Below are positions 1-6,138 of a stretch of DNA of 7,539 bases, piece after piece. The number at the start of each line of letters is the position of its first letter. Positions within the stretch are counted from its first letter, which is position 1. The position numbers were made by a program, and so were the translations under genes. Origin of the DNA: Bacteroidales bacterium. Its GTDB lineage: Bacteria > Bacteroidota > Bacteroidia > Bacteroidales > Paludibacteraceae. The stretch lies in NCBI GenBank assembly GCA_900771035.1, contig CAAGML010000069.1, positions 1 through 7,539 on the forward strand, read 5' to 3'. Under the pieces are notes generated by a model that was given only the letters and a program-made list of their open reading frames with translations, was not told where the DNA came from and did no database searches.

Positions 1-123
1 ATCTTGCTGATTGTCAGTCGGTCACAATGCCCGCATTGCTCCCTTCTTCCGCACAGCAATCTGCTCAAAACAAACTTCTAAAACACTCAAAATGAATTTA
101 TAGAACTCACCTATAATGTGCCG
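1..123. other. Non-coding segment downstream of the ATPase gene, with short palindromes
   Basis: No gene is supported here. Three short inverted repeats lie close together: CTGA-ttg-TCAG at 7-17, CAATGC-cc-GCATTG at 25-38, and ATTGCT/AGCAAT arms at 35-40 and 55-60 with a 14-base loop. None is followed by a T-tract on the minus strand, so none is a clear terminator for the ATPase gene. Read on the minus strand, the frame of the ATPase stays open for 33 codons after its TAA stop and ends in AMRAL-stop at 22-24. No start codon or known domain makes that stretch a gene. The segment could be the edge of a dispersed repeat or a mobile-element remnant, but that is a guess from its appearance. Confidence 0.4.
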
Positions 124-1344
124 TTAGTACATCATTCCCAAAAGCCATATCGGCAGTTTGTCTCCTGATGGATACTCTATATCGTCGGCGAAAACGTATG
201 AATCGGGAATTTCTGCCACCTGTTTGAAATTCTTGCCTTTGCCGCCAATCTCGAAAGTGTATCTGTCGTCAATGCTGAAATCAGCCCTGCTTTTGCTGTA
301 TTCAACCTTATGCCTGTACGAAAGCTGGTTGACCGCAAACGTCTCGCGTATCGTGCCTATATGCACGTTTGGCGAGGAAGCCAAGGCATAGTGTATGTTG
401 CTGTTGTCAAGATAAATCTTGTCTGGTTTCTGCATCTTTTTCACGTTGTTGTAGTCAGTGTACAGCAGGCTGATGAGGTTGGCGTTACTCAGGTGCGAAA
501 GATACTCAATGATGGTGTTCCTCTGCAATCCGCTTTGCACGGAAAATCTGCTTATGTCAACCTCGAATGGCTCGGACGAGGCGAGAATGTTCATCAATGC
601 CTTGATTTTCCTGGTGTTCGACAACTCCACTCCGCATATTCTCGGCAGTTCGTCGTCTATCACGTAGTTCATGACTTGTTCAATGGCAGAGTGGTAGTCT
701 ATCGGGTTTTTTAGTTTCTTATAGTAAGGGTAATATCCGTATCTCAGGTATTCTTTGAACATCGGCAGAGGCTTGCATTTGTCGTTGACCATCTCGCATA
801 TATCCCAACTGTTTTTGAGAATGTCGTCAAGCGATGCGACAGGTGTTTCTATTTTCTTGTAGAAGTGCAAAAATTCCCTGAAACTCAGTCCCTGAATTTC
901 GTGGTTGATACATCTTCTGCTTAGGTCGCTGTCTCCTTCCATCAGTCTCAAAAGCGAACTGCCACTGATGACAACCTTCAACTCTGGGTATGTGTCGTAG
1001 ATTTCCTTGATTTCCCTGCTCCAGTTGTCGTATTTGTGTATCTCGTCCAGGAATATGTGCTTTCCCCCGTTCCTGCAAAATTCATCCACCAGTTCCAGAA
1101 TGGTGTGCGATGCAAAGTACGACCAATCGCATGAACAGTACAACACACTTTTGTCGCCCAGACTGTAGTGCCTTTTGATGTACTGCAACATCATTGTGCT
1201 TTTTCCAACCCCTTTTTGTCCCCTTAAAGCCATTAAAGGCGTGTCCCAGTTGATTTCTACATTATGCTTTCCAGTGCAATGTCTTTCAAAATCCATTGTA
1301 GTGGCTTTGATTATTCTTGTGAATTTATCAAATAGAGTTTCCAT
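124..1344 (-). CDS. AAA+ ATPase of the AAA_14/DUF4143 type (406 aa)
   Basis: This is a P-loop ATPase of a class that is abundant and multi-copy in Bacteroidales; its cellular job is unknown. Visible motifs are Walker A GQKGVGKST (residues 42-50), Walker B HIFLDE (96-101), a sensor-like segment VVISGSS (124-130), a paired arginine RR (143-144) in the arginine-finger region, and the family signature GLSFREFL (152-159). Residues about 243-295 look like a winged helix. The C-terminus (about 333-406) resembles the PD-(D/E)xK-like DUF4143 domain, with RETF (333-336), D355 and E365-I-G-G-K369. The acid-to-lysine spacing differs from a canonical E-x-K, so nuclease activity is doubtful. Length is normal and the frame is intact. 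The ATG at 1342-1344 is the only good start, with no Shine-Dalgarno. The matching promoter lies about 170 bp upstream, so the leader is long and carries the 33-bp repeats. No partner gene is seen on either side. Confidence 0.9.
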   Translation of the reverse strand: METLFDKFTRIIKATTMDFERHCTGKHNVEINWDTPLMALRGQKGVGKSTMMLQYIKRHYSLGDKSVLYCSCDWSYFASHTILELVDEFCRNGGKHIFLDEIHKYDNWSREIKEIYDTYPELKVVISGSSLLRLMEGDSDLSRRCINHEIQGLSFREFLHFYKKIETPVASLDDILKNSWDICEMVNDKCKPLPMFKEYLRYGYYPYYKKLKNPIDYHSAIEQVMNYVIDDELPRICGVELSNTRKIKALMNILASSEPFEVDISRFSVQSGLQRNTIIEYLSHLSNANLISLLYTDYNNVKKMQKPDKIYLDNSNIHYALASSPNVHIGTIRETFAVNQLSYRHKVEYSKSRADFSIDDRYTFEIGGKGKNFKQVAEIPDSYVFADDIEYPSGDKLPIWLLGMMY

Positions 1345-1399
1345 TTATTCTATGTATTTAGCTGTAAATGATTTAATATTTTGATTTTGCTTTATATAA

Positions 1400-1459
1400 A
1401 AAGCATTTTTATTTCAAAAATGCTTTATATAAAAAGCATTTTTATTTCAAAAATGCTTT
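1400..1459. other. Two perfect 11-bp stem-loops within the repeat array
   Basis: At 1400-1426, AAAGCATTTTT and its exact reverse complement AAAAATGCTTT flank the five-base loop atttc. The same structure recurs at 1433-1459. In the minus-strand leader RNA of the ATPase gene each would give an 11-bp, AT-rich hairpin with a GAAAT loop. Because the stems are symmetrical and rich in A and T, they could also act as weak terminators or attenuators, but no uninterrupted T-tract makes this certain. Confidence 0.7.
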
Positions 1460-1465
1460 TTGACC

Positions 1466-1485
1466 AAAACAATATATGTTGTTTT
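1466..1485. repeat. Near-perfect 20-bp palindrome in the third repeat period
   Basis: The sequence AAAACAATATATGTTGTTTT pairs at nine of ten symmetrical positions. It occupies the repeat period in which the TGCTTT-N6-AAAGCA palindrome is missing. It may be a second type of operator site or a diverged unit. Confidence 0.5.
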
Positions 1486-1515
1486 TTGCTTTCTGTACAA
1501 AGCATTTTTACGGTG

Positions 1516-1547
1516 CAAAGGTACGGTTTTTTTTGCATTCTGCCAAA
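1516..1547 (-). promoter_or_regulatory. Bacteroidetes-type promoter for the ATPase gene
   Basis: On the minus strand the -33 element TTTG (1544-1547) and the -7 element TACCTTTG (1516-1523) are separated by 20 bases. This fits the known Bacteroidetes pattern TTTG-N(about 19-21)-TAnnTTTG. Transcription would begin near 1509-1511, giving a leader of about 165 bases that includes most of the repeat array. No closer match to TAnnTTTG lies upstream of the ATPase start. Confidence 0.75.
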
Positions 1548-1594
1548 TGTTTTTGCGAGAAAATAAAATTTTTCTTCAAAGTGGTCATTTCTCC

Positions 1595-1625
1595 TGTGCA
1601 ATCTCGGAAAAAATTTGTAACTTTG
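1595..1625 (+). promoter_or_regulatory. Bacteroidetes-type promoter for the S9 peptidase gene
   Basis: The -7 element TAACTTTG lies at 1618-1625. A weak -33 element, TGTG, lies at 1595-1598, 19 bases upstream and one mismatch from TTTG. Transcription would start near 1631, giving a leader of only about 16 bases to the ATG at 1647. This placement excludes a start further upstream in the same open frame. Confidence 0.7.
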
Positions 1626-1646
1626 CATTCTGAAAAAATGTATGTT

Positions 1647-4070
1647 ATGAAAAGGATTTTATGTTCGTTTGTTTTGATGTACGTTGCCTTTGCCGTAGCA
1701 ATGGCTGTGGAAGTCAAAACAGTAAGAGTGGCTGGCCCTTTTGAGTTCAAACAGCCGGTCGTTATTGATTCGCTTGATGCCGCACAGGTTAATGTCAGGG
1801 ATTTGTCGCCAGTTGATGTCTCTGTCTCGTTGGAGACTGTGAAGAATGGCACAGTGAGGCAACTCAGTGAACTGCGTGGAGGCAGTGGCTCTCAGATTGT
1901 TCTGGCAGGATTTCGGTTTGCCTGCGAAAGTTTTGCCAAGGCTGACATTAAGGTCGGGAATATCAGTAAATTCAAAGTGTTTGTGAACGGTGAGGCGTGG
2001 AACGACAAGAAGTCGCTTCAACCGGGGACTTACGATGTCGTGGTGAAATTCGTCATCGACACTGTCGCTCCTGTCATCAATGTTGAGGGCGACGGTGTGG
2101 CTCTTGTTGAGAAAAATGGTAAACGACCTTTCAGCATCATTGACAATATGTTGATGAAGAATATCACCAAGGCAGTACTCTCTCACTCAGGCAAATATGC
2201 AATAAAGGTTGTCAGTGGCTTCACTCCCGACGGCAAGACTGAGAGTTTGGCAGAGGTGATTGAGACTACCACAGGTCGTAGGGTTGCAGAGTGTTGCCCT
2301 CATGCCGTGTGGATGCCTGGCCGTGACCTCTATTTCGATATGCGTTATGTTGATGACAGGCGTGAGCTGACCACTATCGACCCAAAAGACATGACAGTAA
2401 CGGTTATCTGTCGAGACTTGAAATCAGAGAGTTGGCAGATGTCGCCAACAGGCGATTTTGTGATACTTACTGAGGAGATGGAAGGTCCCGCACCTGACAA
2501 GGATGTTCATGAGATAAAAGAGCCTGACGACCGTATCCCCGGTTGGAGGACACGTAGCCGTCTGCTGAAAGTGGATTTGAAAACAAGTTTTGCCCAGCCT
2601 CTCACCCATGGTTATCATACGGTGAACCTTATGGACATAAGCAATGACGGTCGCTACATATTATATAATGTGACGAAAAGCGTGATGGGCAAACGTCCGA
2701 CAGAGGTGATGAGTATTTACCGTCTTGAACTTGCCACGATGAGCAACGAGGCAGTTGTCGAGAATGACGGTTTTGTCTCTGGCGCATGTTTTGTGCCTGG
2801 CGGCGAGCAGATTATCCTTACCGGTTCGCCTGAATGCCTTGGCGGTGTTGGCAACATATTGTCAGCGGACAAGATTCCAAGCATGTACGATTATCAGATT
2901 TACCTCATGGAGCGTCCTGGAGGTCTGGTGCGTTCACTGACACGTGATTTCAAGCCTGCTGTTCAGAACCTAATGGTCAACGAGAAAGACGGAATGGTCT
3001 ATTTCACAGCTGAGAACGAAGATTCGGTGAGCCTTTACCGTCTCAATCTGAAAAACGGCAACATTGAGATGCTACGTCAGCCTGTCGAGGTCGTCAATGG
3101 TTTTGATGTCAAGAATAACACATTACTATATTATGGTACAAGCGCATGTGTTCCAAGTCGTCTTTTTACTCTTGACACAAAAAGCGGTAAGGCTCGTTTG
3201 CTTGCCGACCCTAATGTGGGGAGAATGCTTGAGATTGCTCTTGGTGAATGCCGTGCATGGCGTATGACGAGCGTGAACGGTTATGAGATTACCGGTCATT
3301 GCTATTATCCTGCCGACTTTGACTCTACACACCGTTATCCTGTGATTGTCAGTTATTATGGTGGTTGCTCGCCTACTTCCCGACGTTTCGGTGGGGGCAG
3401 CCATTATCCTGCACATTACTGGAATGCCAATGGTTATATAGTTTTCGAGGTTAACCCAGGTGGTGCTACCGGTTTTGGTCAGGAGTGGAGTGCCCGTCAT
3501 GTCAACACAATGGGCGAAAGTATAGCCGAGGACATCATAGAGGCTACAAAATGGTTCTCCCAGAATAAGTATGTCAATGCGGACAAGATTGGTTGCGTAA
3601 GTGCCTCATACGGAGGCTTCATGACCCAGTTGCTGCTCACGAAAACTGACATTTTCGCCACGGGCATCAGCCACGCGGGAATCTCTGACCACACAAGTTA
3701 CTGGGGTGAAGGCTATTGGGGTTACACTTACAGTCAAGTTTGTGCTGCCAACTCATACCCTTGGACACGCAAAGACCTTTTCGTTGATCGCTCGCCTCTC
3801 TACAATGCCGACAAGATACATAAACCTCTGCTCTTCACTCACGGCAGTGCAGACACCAACGTGCCTATAGGTGAGTCTATACAGATGTACAACGCACTGA
3901 AACTATTAGGTGTTCCTACTGCTTTCGTCGTTGTCGAAGGTGAAAACCACGGCATTATGGCTTACTCTAAGCGCATAAAATGGATAAACACCATGATGGC
4001 ATGGTTTCAGAAATGGCTGAAGGATGACGATTCGTGGTGGAGGGGAATGTATGGTGATGACAAGTTGTGA
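1647..4070 (+). CDS. Secreted S9-family (DPP IV/prolyl oligopeptidase-like) serine peptidase, 807 aa
   Basis: This is a predicted periplasmic serine peptidase that would cut short peptides, often after proline or alanine in this family; the true specificity cannot be read from the sequence. Residues 1 to about 21 (MKRILCSFVLMYVAFAVAMA) form a signal peptide. A beta-rich N-terminal region (about 22-150) is followed by a beta-propeller (about 160-540) and an alpha/beta-hydrolase domain (about 560-807). The apparent catalytic triad is Ser654 in SASYGGF, Asp736 in HGSADTNVP and His768 in GENHGI. The usual Gly two residues before the nucleophile is Ser652. The segment SHAGISDHTSYWGEGYWGY is typical of Bacteroidetes members. 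I chose the ATG at 1647 (MKRIL) because it follows the promoter by a short leader. An in-frame ATG at 1638 is possible and adds three residues. The frame is open back to 1476, but that part covers the promoter. The gene is monocistronic and ends at a hairpin terminator. Confidence 0.93.
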   Translation: MKRILCSFVLMYVAFAVAMAVEVKTVRVAGPFEFKQPVVIDSLDAAQVNVRDLSPVDVSVSLETVKNGTVRQLSELRGGSGSQIVLAGFRFACESFAKADIKVGNISKFKVFVNGEAWNDKKSLQPGTYDVVVKFVIDTVAPVINVEGDGVALVEKNGKRPFSIIDNMLMKNITKAVLSHSGKYAIKVVSGFTPDGKTESLAEVIETTTGRRVAECCPHAVWMPGRDLYFDMRYVDDRRELTTIDPKDMTVTVICRDLKSESWQMSPTGDFVILTEEMEGPAPDKDVHEIKEPDDRIPGWRTRSRLLKVDLKTSFAQPLTHGYHTVNLMDISNDGRYILYNVTKSVMGKRPTEVMSIYRLELATMSNEAVVENDGFVSGACFVPGGEQIILTGSPECLGGVGNILSADKIPSMYDYQIYLMERPGGLVRSLTRDFKPAVQNLMVNEKDGMVYFTAENEDSVSLYRLNLKNGNIEMLRQPVEVVNGFDVKNNTLLYYGTSACVPSRLFTLDTKSGKARLLADPNVGRMLEIALGECRAWRMTSVNGYEITGHCYYPADFDSTHRYPVIVSYYGGCSPTSRRFGGGSHYPAHYWNANGYIVFEVNPGGATGFGQEWSARHVNTMGESIAEDIIEATKWFSQNKYVNADKIGCVSASYGGFMTQLLLTKTDIFATGISHAGISDHTSYWGEGYWGYTYSQVCAANSYPWTRKDLFVDRSPLYNADKIHKPLLFTHGSADTNVPIGESIQMYNALKLLGVPTAFVVVEGENHGIMAYSKRIKWINTMMAWFQKWLKDDDSWWRGMYGDDKL

Positions 4071-4073
4071 AAC

Positions 4074-4105
4074 AAAAAGTCAGACAAGTAAATGTCTGAC
4101 TTTTT
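4074..4105. terminator. Bidirectional intrinsic terminator between convergent genes
   Basis: A perfect 13-bp stem, AAAAAGTCAGACA (4074-4086) with TGTCTGACTTTTT (4093-4105), encloses the six-base loop agtaaa. It starts three bases after the peptidase stop. The A-run on one side and T-run on the other give a T-tract on both strands, so it can end transcription of the peptidase gene and of the opposing transporter gene, whose stop is at 4137. Confidence 0.92.
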
Positions 4106-4136
4106 ATTTGTTGTAGAGTTCTTTATTTATTCATAA

Positions 4137-5015
4137 TCAACGTTTCCTTTGGCTGATGAACAGACCAGAGATTACGATGAAAATGCCGAGATAGTCGTTC
4201 CACGAAATCATCTCGCCTGCTATTGCCCATACGCATACAGGTGTGAGGGCAGGTATTAGGTTCGAGAAGGCGTTTGCTCGTGCGACACCAATGTATCGTA
4301 CTGCATTGCAGAAAAATATGTAACTGACCACAGAGCAGAATACTGCAAGAATCAGTATTGAGCCTAAGGGGTACAGCGATGGTGCGACGAAACTGCGTGA
4401 GTGGTCGAACAAAAGCCATGTGGGGAGGAAAAACAGGAGCGATGTCAGGTCGATGTAGAAAACTATGGTGGCAGGCTTGAAGCGTGCATCGACCTTGCGC
4501 AGGCAGATGCAGTATAAAATAGTCGTTATAGCGGCAAATGCGAGAAGGGTGACACCAAGTGGGTTAAAGTTCACATTCTCACCAATCAAGACTATTAAGG
4601 CAATGCCGCCGGCAGATACAAAAAGACCTATGAATGTGTATATAGTGACACGTTCGCGTATCAGAATCCATGCTATGAACGGTGAGAGAAGAGGCCCAAG
4701 CGCAAGGACAAGCGAGGCGGTGTTGGGGCTTGAGAATTGTAGTCCGTAAGCCTCAAGGATGAAGTAGATAAAAGGCTGGAAGATACCTGCAAGTGTGAAT
4801 AGCAACCACTCCCGGCGTTTTGGTTTTTCGAGTTCATGGCGTAATCCGCAGAAGAGGAACAGAATCAGGGTGGCTATGGTTATGCGCATAACCACCACTG
4901 AAAATGGGGAGTATAAAGTAAGGGCCTCTTTTGTGAAAATGAACGAGGCTGCCCAGAAAATTTCAGAAAAGACTATGCCGCAATAGGCAAGTGTCAGGCT
5001 TTTGTTTCTAACCAC
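4137..5015 (-). CDS. EamA/DMT-superfamily transporter, inner membrane (292 aa)
   Basis: This is a drug/metabolite-transporter-type permease of the EamA (RhaT-like) family. The substrate is unknown; relatives export amino acids, nucleosides and other small metabolites. About ten hydrophobic helices can be placed, near residues 9-27, 35-57, 70-91, 98-116, 122-144, 151-170, 180-200, 213-234, 240-262 and 267-287. They form two EamA repeats. The first ends in RERVTIYTFIGLFVSAGGIAL and the second contains NLIPALTPV and the conserved GE (267-268). The start is uncertain. The only in-frame ATG is at 5132, which would put about 92 bp inside trpS and add 39 polar residues unlike the family. The GTG at 5013-5015 gives the normal family length and leaves 25 bp after the trpS stop, so I use it. 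No promoter is seen in that gap, and co-transcription with trpS is likely. Confidence 0.85.
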   Translation of the reverse strand: MVRNKSLTLAYCGIVFSEIFWAASFIFTKEALTLYSPFSVVVMRITIATLILFLFCGLRHELEKPKRREWLLFTLAGIFQPFIYFILEAYGLQFSSPNTASLVLALGPLLSPFIAWILIRERVTIYTFIGLFVSAGGIALIVLIGENVNFNPLGVTLLAFAAITTILYCICLRKVDARFKPATIVFYIDLTSLLFFLPTWLLFDHSRSFVAPSLYPLGSILILAVFCSVVSYIFFCNAVRYIGVARANAFSNLIPALTPVCVWAIAGEMISWNDYLGIFIVISGLFISQRKR

Positions 5016-5040
5016 AGTATGAGTTTTGTATAGGCGGGGT

Positions 5041-6033
5041 TTATTTGAATCCGATGATGTGACGGACTTCCGCAAGGGTGGTGCGTGCGGATTCGCGTGC
5101 AGCCTCGGCACCTGCTTTGAGAACACGGTCAAGGCGTTCAGGGTCGGCTTCTATTTCACGTATGCGCTCACGGATAGGGTCTGTGAATCTCACAATATCC
5201 TCGACAAGCTGTTTCTTCAATTCGCCGTAGAACTGCTGTTCGCAGTTGTTCCACTTATCATCGAAATATTTGTAGGTCTCTGGTGTAGAGACAATCTCAA
5301 GGAAGGTGTAGAGGTTTTGGATTACGTCAGGTTTAGGCGAATTTGGTTCAGTAGGACCATTGTCAGTGACAGCTTTCATGACCTTTTTCTTGATAGTCTT
5401 AGGGTCGTCCATCAGGTAAATGCAGTTGCCTTCAGATTTGCCCATTTTGCCTGAACCGTCAAGCCCTGGGACTTTTATAGCCTTCTCGGAGAGTGAGAAA
5501 TTGGCAGGCTCGGGGAAAAACTCCACATTATACATTTGGTTGAAACGGCGGGCGTAACGGCGCATCATCTCCATATTCTGCTCTTGGTCCTTGCCTACAG
5601 GCACTTTCGTGGCACGGTGTATAAGCACGTCAGCCGCCATGAGGGTGGGGTAGGTGAGAAGCCCTGCGTTGACGTTGTCGGGCTGTTTGCGTGCTTTCTC
5701 CTTGAAAGTCGTGCAACGCTCAAGGTCGCCGAGGTATGCGTTCATATTAAGGTACAGGTACAGTTCAAGCACCTCTGGCACATCGCTTTGCGCATAGATT
5801 GGCGCAATTTCGGGGTTAATGCCGCATGCGAGGTACTCTGTCAGAATCGTGCGTACTGAGCGTTTTATATCCTCTGGACGAGGGTTTGTGGTCAGCGAAT
5901 GCCAGTCGGCAATGAAGAACATGCAATCATATTCGTTCTGCATCTCAAGGAAGCTGCGGACAGCACCGAAATAATTGCCAAGGTGAAGATTGCCTGTCGG
6001 GCGAATGCCGCTGATTACTTTTTCTTTACTCAT
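5041..6033 (-). CDS. trpS: Tryptophan--tRNA ligase
   Basis: This is a class I aminoacyl-tRNA synthetase that charges tRNA-Trp with tryptophan in the cytoplasm, using ATP. The HIGH-type signature is HLGN (residues 17-20) within GIRPTGNLHLGNYFGAV. The KMSKS-type loop is KMGKS (196-200), followed by EGN. The segment PVGKDQEQNMEMMRRYARRFN (about 145-165) matches the conserved nucleotide and tryptophan pocket region. The 330-aa length is normal for bacterial TrpS and the frame is intact. The ATG at 6031-6033 lies 26 bases from a good -7 element (6060-6067), giving a short leader. No T-box or trp leader peptide is visible in the 105-bp upstream gap. The next gene on the strand is the EamA transporter. 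The identification is secure. Confidence 0.98.
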   Translation of the reverse strand: MSKEKVISGIRPTGNLHLGNYFGAVRSFLEMQNEYDCMFFIADWHSLTTNPRPEDIKRSVRTILTEYLACGINPEIAPIYAQSDVPEVLELYLYLNMNAYLGDLERCTTFKEKARKQPDNVNAGLLTYPTLMAADVLIHRATKVPVGKDQEQNMEMMRRYARRFNQMYNVEFFPEPANFSLSEKAIKVPGLDGSGKMGKSEGNCIYLMDDPKTIKKKVMKAVTDNGPTEPNSPKPDVIQNLYTFLEIVSTPETYKYFDDKWNNCEQQFYGELKKQLVEDIVRFTDPIRERIREIEADPERLDRVLKAGAEAARESARTTLAEVRHIIGFK

Positions 6034-6059
6034 AAAATTGTCGTGTATGGATTATAGTG

Positions 6060-6067
6060 CAAAGGTA
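6060..6067 (-). promoter_or_regulatory. -7 promoter element for trpS
   Basis: The minus strand reads TACCTTTG here, an exact match to TAnnTTTG and the same octamer as in front of the ATPase gene; both lie in the larger shared string GTGCAAAGGTACG (plus strand). The -33 element is not clear: the T-rich stretch at about 6083-6088 is slightly too close. Transcription would begin near 6054, about 20 bases before the trpS start. Confidence 0.7.
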
Positions 6068-6112
6068 CGCATTTTTTCCGAGAAAAAGGGACTTAATTCC
6101 GGGATTTTTTTG

Positions 6113-6120
6113 TATCTTTG
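6113..6120 (+). promoter_or_regulatory. -7 promoter element for the outer-membrane barrel gene
   Basis: TATCTTTG matches the Bacteroidetes -7 consensus exactly. No TTTG is found at the -33 distance, so the upstream element is degenerate. Transcription would begin near 6126, leaving a leader of about 13 bases to the ATG at 6139. Confidence 0.65.
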
Positions 6121-6138
6121 TGCCATAAAATTGAAAAT

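Larger units (their letters stand above)
1388..1519. repeat. Four-period 33-bp tandem array of TGCTTT-N6-AAAGCA palindromes
   Basis: Periods begin at 1388, 1421, 1454 and 1487. Periods 1 and 2 are identical over all 33 bases. Period 4 matches them at 24 of 33 positions, keeping both TGCTTT and AAAGCATTTTTA. Period 3 keeps only the opening TGCTTT but carries a different palindrome. The 18-bp palindrome TGCTTT-N6-AAAGCA is therefore present at 1388-1405, 1421-1438 and 1487-1504, always in register. The array fills much of the leader of the ATPase gene, and its last bases overlap that gene's -7 element. It could be a set of protein-binding operators or a structured leader. Nothing resembles CRISPR spacers. 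Confidence 0.85.

Noticed and set aside
310..714. Plus-strand frame opposite the ATPase gene
   Set aside because: It is antisense to a well-supported gene and shows no domain or promoter.
1388..1519. CRISPR array
   Set aside because: The units are directly adjacent with no unique spacers, there are only four periods, and no cas gene is present.
1381..1566. Small plus-strand frame encoding a repeated 11-residue peptide
   Set aside because: The repeat peptide arises because the DNA period is 33 bp, a multiple of three. It starts with TTG in AT-rich DNA and has no promoter.
1476..1646. Upstream extension of the peptidase reading frame
   Set aside because: It spans both promoters and part of the repeat array, and it would place 57 residues before a clear signal peptide.
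6034..6138. T-box or trp attenuator upstream of trpS
   Set aside because: The predicted leader is about 20 bases, too short for either, and no T-box sequence or Trp-rich leader peptide is present.
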